Both the position numbers and the translations under genes were made by a program. Source: Gallionella sp. (GTDB lineage Bacteria > Pseudomonadota > Gammaproteobacteria > Burkholderiales > Gallionellaceae). Taken from it: DNA of 64,000 nt. The notes under the pieces are model-generated. The model had not been told where the DNA came from and searched no databases. It saw nothing but the letters and a program-made list of their open reading frames with translations. The DNA lies in the NCBI GenBank assembly GCA_028687575.1, contig JAQTZW010000002.1:1-64000 (forward strand), read 5' to 3'. Shown one piece after another: positions 33,477 to 45,646 of this stretch; within the stretch, counting starts at the first letter, position 1; every line of letters starts with the position of its first letter.

Positions 33477-36400
33477 ACGCCCCCAAACCTGAAATCTCCC
33501 GCCCTTGGGCAAGTTTCTTGAGCAGCGGAATCAGCTCTTCCATCAGCGCCAGCTCCGCCTTGGTGCGCGCCTTCCAGCCCAGTTCCAGCGGGGCAAACAG
33601 ATCGCTCAAGAGGTCGCCGTCGAAGACCATGCGGCGCAGAATGCCGTCCACGAAGCCTTGCAGGGCGGCGGCGGCCAGCCCGTGCTTGGCCGCAACCTCG
33701 GCCAGTTGGCGGGCGTGCTTGTCGGCCTTGAAGCGCTCGAAGCCGGCGCGGATGGCTTGCTCGTCCAGCGCTTTGCCCGCCTCCAGCGTGTTGATGTAGT
33801 CGGCGATGTCGTCGCGCTCGTCCATGAACTTGGCATCGGACTGGATCAGGCCGATGAGCTGCTCGCGGCTCATCTTCTGCTTGCCCGGCGTTTGCTGTGA
33901 GTAACGGGCGATGAGGGCCATGATGTAGTCGTAATCAATGACGCTGGATGCAAACAGCACGAACTCGAAATCGAGCTGCTCGATGGCGGCTTGCGCGTCG
34001 CTGGCCTCTTCGCCGGTTTTGCCCTGCCGGGCTTTGAAGCGCTGGGCAGTTTCAAGGTAGGAACATTTCAGAGATCGCAGCTTGTCCTCGGGCAAAATGG
34101 CGTTGATCTTTTGTTTTTGCGCTTCATCGAGGTCGGTGTATTGGTCAAGCTGGGTCTTGAGGCGCTGCACTTCCTTGAAGCGGTTAATGAACTGAATACG
34201 GGCGGCATCCCCCTTCAGGTTGTAGACGGCTTGCGGCTCACAAACCAAACCGCTTTGCTGCATGTACTGCCCCATCGCCGCGACTGCTTTTTCGTATTTC
34301 TCAATCACCACCGGGGCCTTGTCCACCAGCCAGATTTCCTTGGCCTGTTTGCCAGCTTCGCCGGAGAAGAGACCGATAGCGGTATCCACGGCTTCCTGCT
34401 GCTGGCGAAAGTCGAGGATGTTGCCGTAGGGCTTGGTGTCGTTGAGTATGCGGTTGGTGCGCGAGAACGCCTGAATCAGGCCGTGATACTTGAGGTTCTT
34501 GTCTACGTAAAGCGTGTTCAGGAACTTGGAGTCGAAGCCGGTGAGCAGCATGTCCACCACGATAGTGATGTCGATCTTCTTGCTGTGCGGCAGGTCGCTG
34601 TTGGGGTATTGCTGGTCTTTGATGCGCTTTTGCACATCCTGATAGTAGAGGTCGAACTCGCCTATGCTGTGATTGCTGCCGAAGCGGGTGTTGTAGTCGG
34701 CGATGATGGCCTTGAGGGCTTCCTTTTTCTGGCCGGGTTCCTGTTCGTTGTCGGCCTTTTCCTGCGGCAGGTCTTCCTGAATCTGCTGCACGTCCTTGTT
34801 GCCTTCGGCGGGCGGCGAGAAGACGCAGGCGATGTTAAGCGGCTGGAAGTCGGCATCGGCAGCCAGTTTCTCCGCCTGCATTGTCTTGAATAAATCGTGA
34901 TATTCAATGGCGTCGTTGATCGAGGCGGTGGCCAGCACGGCGTTGAACTTGCGCCCGGCGGTGGCGGCATCGTGCTTGGTCAGAATCGCTTCGACGATGG
35001 CGCGCTTAGTTGGCACCACCCTGTCAGGCTGCGCCTGCCACCCCTCCAAAGGAGGGGAATTAGGGCGGGATGATTCCCCTCCTTTGGAGTGATCCCCCGC
35101 AGGGGTGGGGTAATTCCCCTCCCCCGGAGGGGTACGCCGCAGGCGGGGGGTGGTTCCGTCGGGCTTGTAGTAATCGACGTGAAACTTGAGGACGTTGCGG
35201 TCTTCGATGGCGTGGGTGATGGTGTAGGCGTGCAGTTGCTGCTGGAAAATGTCCGCCGTGGTTTTGTTGCTCGCCTGCTGCCCTTCGATCTGTTGATAGC
35301 TGGCGTTCTGGTCGAAGATGGGCGTGCCGGTAAAGCCGAACAACTGGGCGTTGGGAAAGAATTCCTTGATGGCTTTGTGATTGTCACCAAATTGCGAGCG
35401 GTGGCATTCGTCGAAGATGAAGACCATGCGCTGCTGGCGCAGCGGTTCCAGCCGTTCTTTGTAGTTGCGTTTGTTGGTGCCGTCGAGCGCCAGGCCGAGC
35501 TTCTGGATGGTGGTGACGATCACCTTGTCGGCGTAGTCGTCGGAGAGCAACCGCCGCACCAGGGTTTCGGTATTGGTGTTTTCTTCGACGCAGCCCTCTT
35601 GAAACTTGTTGAATTCCTCCCGCGTTTGCCGGTCGAGGTCTTTGCGGTCCACCACAAACAGGCATTTGTCGATGTCCGGGTTGTCCTTGAGCAGGGTCGA
35701 TGCCTTGAACGAGGTGAGGGTTTTTCCTGAACCTGTGGTGTGCCAGATGTAGCCGTTGCCGCAGTGCTGGTGGATGCAATCCACAATCGCCTTGACCGCG
35801 TAGATTTGGTAGGGGCGCATCATCATCAGCTTCTGCTCGCTGGCCACCAGCACCATGTAGCGGCTGATCATCTCGCCCAGCGTGCATTTGGCGAGGAACT
35901 TCTCGGCGAAGCTGTCCAGATGGGTGATCTTGTTGTTGTCTTCGCCCGCAAATTGATACAGCGGCAAAAAACGCTCGTCGGCGTTGAAGCTGAAGTGGCG
36001 GGTATTGTTGTTGGCGAAGTACCAGGTGTCGCCGCGATTGCTGACGATGAACAGTTGCAGGAAGCACAGCAGGGTTTTGGCGTAGCCGTTGCCGGGGTCG
36101 TTCTTGTAATCGACGATCTGCTGCATCGCTTTGCGCGGGCTGATTTGCAGGGTTTTCAGCTCGATCTGTACCACCGGCACGCCGTTGATGAGCAGGATAA
36201 CGTCATACCGGTGGTGGCTGTAATCGGTGCTGATGCGCAACTGGTTGATGACTTCGAAGCTGTTCTTGCACCAGTCCTTGATGTTGACCAGGGTGTAATA
36301 GAGCGGCGTGCCGTCGTCACGGTCGAAATGGTTGCGCTCGCGCAGGTGTTTTGCGGCGGCAAAAACGTCCGGGGTGATGATGGATTCCAGCAGGCGTGCA

Positions 36401-36561
36401 AACTCGCTATCGGTGAGGTGAACGCGATTGAGTGACTCGAAATGCTGGCGGAAGTTGTGCTCCAGCGCGGCGCGGTCGCGGATGTCGGGGCGATAGCTGT
36501 ATTTGAGATCGCTTAGCTTGGAGATCAGATCAAGCTCGATTTTGCTTTCCGTGGTTGTCAT
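33466..36561 (-). CDS. hsdR: type I restriction endonuclease subunit HsdR with a 47-codon repeat insert
   Basis: 1031 residues. A PD-(D/E)xK nuclease domain comes first (YDVILLINGVPVVQIELKT, about 124-142). The translocase follows: Walker A TTGSGKTLTSFKAS (about 275-288), FDECHRSQFGD (about 380-390) and FTGTPIF. A second helicase lobe contains VVDMLLTGFDSKFLNTLYVDK and QAFSRTNR, and a C-terminal HsdS/HsdM-contact region ends GLGAYEQ. Residues about 469-516 come from three repeat units (TTPRLRRTPPGEGN onward) and replace the linker after FHVDYYKPDG. The frame is open throughout. Confidence 0.95.
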   Translation of the reverse strand: MTTTESKIELDLISKLSDLKYSYRPDIRDRAALEHNFRQHFESLNRVHLTDSEFARLLESIITPDVFAAAKHLRERNHFDRDDGTPLYYTLVNIKDWCKNSFEVINQLRISTDYSHHRYDVILLINGVPVVQIELKTLQISPRKAMQQIVDYKNDPGNGYAKTLLCFLQLFIVSNRGDTWYFANNNTRHFSFNADERFLPLYQFAGEDNNKITHLDSFAEKFLAKCTLGEMISRYMVLVASEQKLMMMRPYQIYAVKAIVDCIHQHCGNGYIWHTTGSGKTLTSFKASTLLKDNPDIDKCLFVVDRKDLDRQTREEFNKFQEGCVEENTNTETLVRRLLSDDYADKVIVTTIQKLGLALDGTNKRNYKERLEPLRQQRMVFIFDECHRSQFGDNHKAIKEFFPNAQLFGFTGTPIFDQNASYQQIEGQQASNKTTADIFQQQLHAYTITHAIEDRNVLKFHVDYYKPDGTTPRLRRTPPGEGNYPTPAGDHSKGGESSRPNSPPLEGWQAQPDRVVPTKRAIVEAILTKHDAATAGRKFNAVLATASINDAIEYHDLFKTMQAEKLAADADFQPLNIACVFSPPAEGNKDVQQIQEDLPQEKADNEQEPGQKKEALKAIIADYNTRFGSNHSIGEFDLYYQDVQKRIKDQQYPNSDLPHSKKIDITIVVDMLLTGFDSKFLNTLYVDKNLKYHGLIQAFSRTNRILNDTKPYGNILDFRQQQEAVDTAIGLFSGEAGKQAKEIWLVDKAPVVIEKYEKAVAAMGQYMQQSGLVCEPQAVYNLKGDAARIQFINRFKEVQRLKTQLDQYTDLDEAQKQKINAILPEDKLRSLKCSYLETAQRFKARQGKTGEEASDAQAAIEQLDFEFVLFASSVIDYDYIMALIARYSQQTPGKQKMSREQLIGLIQSDAKFMDERDDIADYINTLEAGKALDEQAIRAGFERFKADKHARQLAEVAAKHGLAAAALQGFVDGILRRMVFDGDLLSDLFAPLELGWKARTKAELALMEELIPLLKKLAQGREISGLGAYEQ
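35015..35061 (-). repeat. palindromic repeat unit F1 (type I)
   Basis: 47 bp inside hsdR, read as NSPPLEGWQAQPDRVV. It has three or so base changes from B1 and E1. Confidence 0.88.
35073..35111 (+). repeat. palindromic repeat unit F2 (type II, 3' end cut by F3)
   Basis: 39 bp, read as NYPTPAGDHSKGGE in HsdR. Its last bases are replaced by the start of F3, which looks like one unit landing in another. Confidence 0.85.
35112..35155 (+). repeat. palindromic repeat unit F3 (type II)
   Basis: 44 bp, read as TTPRLRRTPPGEGN. F1 to F3 span 141 bp, exactly 47 codons. Confidence 0.88.
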
Positions 36562-36724
36562 TTCACCGACCCGATAGATGGGAATTGGATTTTATGGTCG
36601 GCGGAGTCTAGCAGCGTGTAGGTAGAACAGCCAGCATTTGGACCTGTCAGCCGATGCCGAGCCGTGCGCGGCTTGGGGGTTGTGTGCTATCTTTGCGCCT
36701 CCTATTTACCCCGTTCACGATGCC

Positions 36725-37675
36725 ATGAGCCTGTTTGCGCTGATCACCGCGATGTTGCTGGAGCATTATCAGCCGCTGTTCAAGCGTAACAAGCTGTACG
36801 GCGGGGTGGCTGGCTATGCCGATTTCTTCCGGCAGCATTTCAATGCGGGCGAATATCATCACGGTCAGTTGGCCTGGTTGCTGGCGGTGTTGCCGCCTGT
36901 CCTGTCGCTGGTCGTTATTCTTCGCTGGATGTCGTTCAGTCATCCGTTTTTCTTTTGGGTGGTCAGTACGCTGGCGCTGTATCTCAGCCTGGGATTCAGT
37001 CGTGTCAGCAATGATTTTGATGCCATCCTGCAGACTTTGCGGCGCGGGCGGCTGGGTGAGGCGCGTGACCTGTTAAGCGAGTGGCGCGGCATGTCCTGTC
37101 ACGAACTCAATAGCGGGGAAATCGCTCGACTGGCGGTCGAGGAGGCTTTGCTGGCATCGCTGCAACATGTGTTTGGTGTGCTGTTGTGGTTCGGCTTGTT
37201 TACGCTGCTGGGGTTGGGCGGGGGGGCAGGGGCGATGCTGTATTGCCTGTCGCTGGGGGTGGGACGGCACTGGGGCGGCGAAACCGGGGATGACGAGATC
37301 GGCGTGGAAAAATTCGACCGTTACGCGCGCAGGATGATTTATCTGCTCGAATGGCTACCGATCCGGCTGACCACGGCAACTTTTGCCATCGTCGGCAATT
37401 TCGAGGATACGGCTTTCTGCTGGCGCTCGCAGGCGGCAACCTGGCCGGACAGCGAGAAGGGTATTTTGCTGGCTGGTGCTGCGGGCGCACTAGGGGTGCG
37501 TCTGGGTTCGCCGCTGGTACAAGATGGGGAAGTATGGCACCGGCCTGAATTGGGTACGGGCCAACAGGCCGATGCAGGGACGATGCTGGACGCATCGCGC
37601 CTGATCTGGCGTACCACTATCGTCTGGCTGTTCGTGTTGTTGTTGCTGACGCTGGGCGGGTTGCTGCGTTATTGA
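36725..37675 (+). CDS. CobD/CbiB-family inner-membrane protein
   Basis: 316 residues. Hydrophobic segments lie about 48-90, 145-175 and at the C-terminus (295-313). It matches the short betaproteobacterial proteins annotated as CobD/CbiB family, related to adenosylcobinamide-phosphate synthase and AmpE. FKRNKLYGG, HHGQLAWLLAVLPPV and FDRYARRMIYLLEWLPIRLT are recognisable. No other cobalamin genes are nearby, so the B12 role is doubtful. Start at ATG 36725 is before the first family residues. The TGA stop lies inside the MITE-like element copy 2. Confidence 0.8.
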   Translation: MSLFALITAMLLEHYQPLFKRNKLYGGVAGYADFFRQHFNAGEYHHGQLAWLLAVLPPVLSLVVILRWMSFSHPFFFWVVSTLALYLSLGFSRVSNDFDAILQTLRRGRLGEARDLLSEWRGMSCHELNSGEIARLAVEEALLASLQHVFGVLLWFGLFTLLGLGGGAGAMLYCLSLGVGRHWGGETGDDEIGVEKFDRYARRMIYLLEWLPIRLTTATFAIVGNFEDTAFCWRSQAATWPDSEKGILLAGAAGALGVRLGSPLVQDGEVWHRPELGTGQQADAGTMLDASRLIWRTTIVWLFVLLLLTLGGLLRY

Positions 37676-37896
37676 TTCGGCATGGTGAAGTCTGAATATT
37701 CGTTAGCCACCTGGGGTTCCAATGATGTCAAAGCATGAAATGATTCCCTCACGCGGAGACGTGATGAACGCGGAGATAAACAAGGCGGGTGCGGGGCTGC
37801 GTTCTCCGCGCCTCCGCGTGAAACCTCGTTTGGTTTTGGCTGGTCCGGTTAGGGAGCAGGACGAACCGACTTCAAACTTCACTTGGCCGTATCAAT
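37671..37896 (+). mobile_element. MITE-like element, copy 2
   Basis: 226 bp, same ends, length and orientation as the copy at 23755-23980, with roughly 22 differences by eye. It supplies the stop codon of the CobD-like gene and ends 11 bp before the srkA start codon, so it also forms the upstream region of srkA. Confidence 0.8.
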
Positions 37897-37907
37897 AGCT
37901 GGCCGCC

Positions 37908-38893
37908 ATGTACACATCTGTGAATACGCAACATCCTTTTAGTGCGCTTACGCCAGATGTCGTGCTGGACGCGCTGGATAGTCTCGGCTTGCAGGGCGAT
38001 GGCCGCTTACTGGCGTTGAACAGTTACGAGAATCGGGTCTATCAGGTCGGCATGGAGGGCGGTGCGCCGCTGGTCGCCAAGTTCTACCGGCCCGACCGCT
38101 GGACGGATGCGGCGATTCTGGAAGAACACGCCTTTGTCGCCGATCTGGCCTGCCGCGAGATTCCGGTGGTGCCTGCGCTGATCCTTAACGACCACACCCT
38201 GCACCAATCCGGCGGCTTCCGCTTCGCGTTGTTTCCCCGCCAGAGCGGACGTGCGCCGGAGCTGGATCGCGCGGATACTCTGGAATGGATGGGGCGCTTC
38301 CTGGGGCGCATCCATGCGATCGGTGAATTGACGGTCTACCAGCAACGCCCGATGCTGGACATACAGAGCTTCGGTATCGAATCGCGCAATTTCCTGATTG
38401 ATGGCGGCTGGCTGCCTGCGGAGCTACGGCCAGCCTGGAGCAGTGTCGCCGATCAGGCGCTTGATGGCGTGAGTCATGCCTACCAGCGCGCCGGCAATGT
38501 TCAGATGCTGCGACTGCATGGCGATTGCCATCCCGGGAATATCCTGTGGACCGATGATGGTCCACATTTCGTTGATTTCGACGATAGCCGAAACGGCCCG
38601 GCGGTCCAGGATCTCTGGATGCTACTTTCGGGCAACGAGGAGGATATGCGTGGTCAATTCGCGTCGCTGTTACGCGGTTACGAGACATTCCGTGAATTCG
38701 ATGACCGTGAATTGCAACTGGTCGAGGCGCTGCGCACGCTCCGATTACTCCATTACAGCGCCTGGATTGCACGACGTTGGCACGACCCCGCTTTCCCTGC
38801 CGCCTTTCCCTGGTTCGGCAGCGTTCATTATTGGCAGGATCGCATCCTTGAATTGCGCGAGCAGGTGGCGTTGATGCAGGAGCAGTCGCTGGC

Positions 38894-38906
<13 letters not shown>
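37908..38906 (+). CDS. srkA: stress response serine/threonine kinase SrkA (YihE)
   Basis: 332 residues, APH-like kinase fold. NSYENRVYQVGMEGGAPLVA is the ATP loop with the nearby catalytic Lys in VAKFYRPDRW. HGDCHPGNILW is the catalytic loop and FVDFDDSRNGPAVQDLWML the metal-binding segment, both typical of SrkA. The enzyme phosphorylates proteins and counters stress-induced death in E. coli (Cpx-linked). The start codon is only 11 bp past the MITE-like element and has no clear ribosome-binding site. The 3' end overlaps the hybrid kinase gene on the other strand by 13 bp. Confidence 0.93.
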
Positions 38907-42610
<3,704 letters not shown>

Positions 42611-42618
42611 GGCGCGGC

Positions 42619-43734
42619 CTATTCGTAGAAAGTGGTCAGTGTCATGGTCTGGTTGTGCAACTCGCATTGCGTGGTATTGCCCGCAGGTGCCAGTTCGCCG
42701 TAGGAATAAAAACCGGTGAGGGTGGTTGCGTCGCCCAGTTTTTCCTGCACGATCTCCAATTCTTCCTCTGTCATTTGCCCCATCACCAGACGCCTGCCCA
42801 CGCAGCTCACCAGTACGCACAATCCTTCCGTGGCCGGATGGTCGGGGCGCGCCGCATCGGCCGCCATGCCGGCGCTTTCGATCAGATTGTCCAGATTGGT
42901 ACGCATTAATTTGCAGATATATCCCTGCGGTACGTCGCCGGCAAAGGTCAGGCTGTGTTCCTCTTCATTTACGCCCAGCAGGGTGCGGGTCAGGGCGATG
43001 TCGGTTTTGCCGGGCTGGATGCTCAGCGGAAAACGCAGGCCGCTGGCGGGAAGTTCGGCGGCCTGTTCACCCAGATATTTCTTGTACAGGTCGAGCGCGG
43101 GTTCGCCGTCTATCTCATACACCACGTTGCCGGAAGAGCGGCTGACGATGCGTTCCGCGCCGAATTCTTCCCATCCGGCGAAACAGCCGGTCCTGACCGT
43201 CAGTGCCCCGTAGAAACCCAGCGCCGCGATGCAGCCTGTCCTAGCGGGCGCATCGGCCATGATGAAGGTTTGCGTGAAACGCGCGCCGTCGCCCGCCATG
43301 CCGCCAGTGGCCGGAATCTGTGCCAGATTCAATCCTTTGGCCAGTTCGCTGCCGTTCACCATCAAACCGTCTGACAGGATGAAGGCATGGCGCAGATCGG
43401 GGGCGGCAAGATCGGCCATCAGACCGCTGCCTAATTGTTGAGAATCCTTGCTGGATGTGATTTCCAACGATTCTAGTCGGATGTGTGAGCGTTCCAGTCT
43501 GATCACAGTCGCCACGATGTTGTTGTCACTAATCGTTACGCCGGTAATGTTTCCGGAAGAGGAGCAACCCGCGATGTGCGCGGCGGGAAACATCCGCCGC
43601 AATTCTTCAAAACAGGCCGGCGTCTTGAAGTAATCGTGATCGGCGAAGATCAGTACCAGATGGGCTTGCGCCGCGAAATCCGGCGCCGGTTGCCAGCCGG
43701 ACTTTTCCGACCAGGCGATTTGAGCGATTTGCAT
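42619..43734 (-). CDS. FIST domain sensory protein
   Basis: 371 residues, soluble. FIST_N covers about 25-215 (FPAAHIAGCSSSGNITG, ATGGMAGDGARFTQTFI) and FIST_C about 220-355, ending in GFYSYGELAPAGNTTQCELH. FIST is thought to bind small ligands such as amino acids and is often fused or coupled to kinases, cyclases or chemotaxis proteins. Here it is the first gene of a two-gene unit with the hybrid kinase. GGGGAG lies 6 bp before the start. Confidence 0.92.
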   Translation of the reverse strand: MQIAQIAWSEKSGWQPAPDFAAQAHLVLIFADHDYFKTPACFEELRRMFPAAHIAGCSSSGNITGVTISDNNIVATVIRLERSHIRLESLEITSSKDSQQLGSGLMADLAAPDLRHAFILSDGLMVNGSELAKGLNLAQIPATGGMAGDGARFTQTFIMADAPARTGCIAALGFYGALTVRTGCFAGWEEFGAERIVSRSSGNVVYEIDGEPALDLYKKYLGEQAAELPASGLRFPLSIQPGKTDIALTRTLLGVNEEEHSLTFAGDVPQGYICKLMRTNLDNLIESAGMAADAARPDHPATEGLCVLVSCVGRRLVMGQMTEEELEIVQEKLGDATTLTGFYSYGELAPAGNTTQCELHNQTMTLTTFYE

Positions 43735-43912
43735 GACGAACTCCCCAATGAAAACAAGGCCATGATGCTGTGGTGGAAAAACAATTTTAGTGCGGGGAGG
43801 GTGCGTTTAAGAGCGGCATATCCCGGCATCCATAGGGGTTATCGGCGCGGGATGAATTTTCTTTAATGGCGTGTTGCGGGGGCTGTCGGGTGGCAGACGA
43901 GCGATCGGTAGA

Positions 43913-44362
43913 TCAGCGTTTTTCCTCGTCGCTGGCATTGCTGCCGACCAGCCGGTACACCACGCCGATCACCAGCAGCGCTGCCAGCAACAGGCCGTAA
44001 TGCAGGGGGTTGAAGGTGGCATCCGCGCTGGTCGGCGAAGAAACCACCTGCACTGGCTGTACGATCATTTCGCGTATCACCGTGATCATTGCCACCTCGA
44101 CGAACACGCGCACATTGGTGCGCCCGGTTTGCAGGTAGTTCATCTCGGCGGAGATCAGCGTGGAAAGCGTCCACAGGATGAATAGTGAACCCAGCGCATG
44201 AAAGAAGCCGTTGGCCGCATTGCCGGCCTGGAAGGCCTCGGCGGCGCGGAAACCGAAATCCCATATCACCATCACACAGGCGATGGCCAGTGCGACCGCC
44301 AGCAGGATATGGATGAACTGGTTGAAACGCTTCATCCAGAGAATCAGTTTCTCTTCAAACAT
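43913..44362 (-). CDS. psiE: PsiE family inner-membrane protein
   Basis: 149 residues with four hydrophobic helices (about 16-36, 52-74, 85-105, 121-139). The phrase VFVEVAMITVIREMIVQPV is the conserved PsiE region. E. coli PsiE is induced by phosphate starvation and its biochemical role is unknown. AAGGGA precedes the start. It lies 33 bp after the rsgA stop on the same strand. No Pho box was seen. Confidence 0.85.
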   Translation of the reverse strand: MFEEKLILWMKRFNQFIHILLAVALAIACVMVIWDFGFRAAEAFQAGNAANGFFHALGSLFILWTLSTLISAEMNYLQTGRTNVRVFVEVAMITVIREMIVQPVQVVSSPTSADATFNPLHYGLLLAALLVIGVVYRLVGSNASDEEKR

Positions 44363-44395
44363 GTGTTATCCCTTCTATGGTGTTGGCGGCAACGC

Positions 44396-45268
44396 TCAGG
44401 CCTTGTTCTTGGCGATCTGCTGGAACAGTTCCAGCCGGCGGGCATCGATCTTGCCTGCGGCGACGGCGGCGAGCAGTGCGCAGCCGGGTTCGTGCTGGTG
44501 GTGGCAGTCGCGGAAGCGGCACTGGCCGAGGTAAGTCGAGAATTCGACGAAGCCCTGTTCGATGCGTCCCAGCGTCAGGTGGTGCAGGCCGAAAGCCTGT
44601 ACGCCGGGGCAATCTATCAGGCTGCTTTCGCCGTTCAGCGCGTAGAGTTTGGCGTGTGTGGTGGTGTGTTTGCCGGAATCCAGGACGGTGGAAATCTCGC
44701 GGGTGGCGGCCTGCGCGTCGGGCAGCAGCGCGTTGATCAGGGTGGACTTGCCCATGCCGCTTTGTCCGACCAGCACGCTGGTGTGTCCCTGCAACAGCGG
44801 GCGAAATTCCGTTACGTCCTGCATGGCGGACAGTTCCAGTACCCGGTAGCCGATGGCGCGATAGGGCGCGAGTTGCGCACGCGCTGCTTTGGCCGCATCA
44901 GCCAGATCGCACTTGTTGAGTACGATCAGCACCTCCAGTTGCTGGTCGAACGCGGCGATCAGGCAGCGCGTCAGCAGTTCGTCGCTGAACGAAGGTTCCG
45001 CCGCGACCACCACGATGATCTGGCTGACGTTGGCCGCAATCAGCTTCTCGCGGTAAGCATCTGAACGGTGCAGCAGCGAACTGCGTTCCGCGATGCGCTC
45101 GATCACGCCCTGATTTTCGCCGGTGTGCATGACTTCGACGCGGTCGCCGCACACCGCCTCACTTTTCTTGCCGCGCGTCAGGCAGGGCAGCAGGCTGTTG
45201 TCGGCCAGCCGCACCAGATACTGGCGACCGAACGCCGCGATGATGCGGCCTGGCAGAAGGTTGCTCAA
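44396..45268 (-). CDS. rsgA: ribosome small-subunit maturation GTPase RsgA
   Basis: 290 residues: OB-fold (about 5-65), circularly permuted GTPase with NKCDLAD (G4), GQSGMGKSTLINALL (G1), and DCPGVQAFGL (G3), then a zinc finger, CRFRDCHHQHEPGC. It assists late 30S assembly. The start is TTG 45268 with no strong ribosome-binding site; the length and start context fit the family. rsgA, M48 peptidase and orn together are a conserved betaproteobacterial group, with a cytochrome c inserted here. Confidence 0.95.
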   Translation of the reverse strand: MSNLLPGRIIAAFGRQYLVRLADNSLLPCLTRGKKSEAVCGDRVEVMHTGENQGVIERIAERSSLLHRSDAYREKLIAANVSQIIVVVAAEPSFSDELLTRCLIAAFDQQLEVLIVLNKCDLADAAKAARAQLAPYRAIGYRVLELSAMQDVTEFRPLLQGHTSVLVGQSGMGKSTLINALLPDAQAATREISTVLDSGKHTTTHAKLYALNGESSLIDCPGVQAFGLHHLTLGRIEQGFVEFSTYLGQCRFRDCHHQHEPGCALLAAVAAGKIDARRLELFQQIAKNKA

Positions 45269-45328
45269 GGCTGACAGGATGCGCGGCGGCGCGCAGCGAA
45301 TGGGGCGGATGCGGGATTCATCAGATTC

Positions 45329-45646
45329 CTAAGGCAGCTTGTAGTAGCGGTTCAGGTAGGCCCCCAGATGCTGCTCTTCCTGCGGGGTGAGGTGCGCGCC
45401 GACATTGCCGCTGCAAAAGCGGATCTGTTCGATCAACTGGGTCGGGTTGTGCACCTTGCGGTCGGCGCGGGTGAATATTGCGCTGCCGTCGCCGCCCAGC
45501 ATCGCCGCGTGGCAGCTGTTGCACTTGTACTGGTTGAACAGCTTCTCGCCGGTCTGCGCGTTGCCATTCGGGAAAGGCGCGGCCTGCGCAGCAGATGCGG
45601 CGCACAGCAGCAACAGGGCGGGGATCAGTCTCATCGTCGGTCTCAT
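45329..45646 (-). CDS. small periplasmic c-type cytochrome
   Basis: 105 residues. Signal peptide MRPTMRLIPALLLLCAASAAQA; one haem motif CNSCH. Later CSGNVGAHLTPQEEQHLGAYLN suits a short cytochrome with the Met ligand not obvious in this part. Start ATG 45646 shares one base with the peptidase stop (TAATG), and AAGGAG lies 7 bp upstream in the peptidase gene. A partner for another redox protein is likely. The possible methionine-free axial ligation should be checked with a structure model. Confidence 0.88.
   Translation of the reverse strand: MRPTMRLIPALLLLCAASAAQAAPFPNGNAQTGEKLFNQYKCNSCHAAMLGGDGSAIFTRADRKVHNPTQLIEQIRFCSGNVGAHLTPQEEQHLGAYLNRYYKLP

Noticed and set aside
34780..34820. A PPAEGN peptide in HsdR that looks like a further repeat copy
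   Set aside because: The DNA there lacks the double hairpin and conserved ends; FSPPAEGNKDVQ appears in ordinary HsdR proteins.
31574..35155. CRISPR array in the restriction island
   Set aside because: Units occur on both strands, inside genes, with irregular distances and no unique spacers of constant length; no cas genes nearby.
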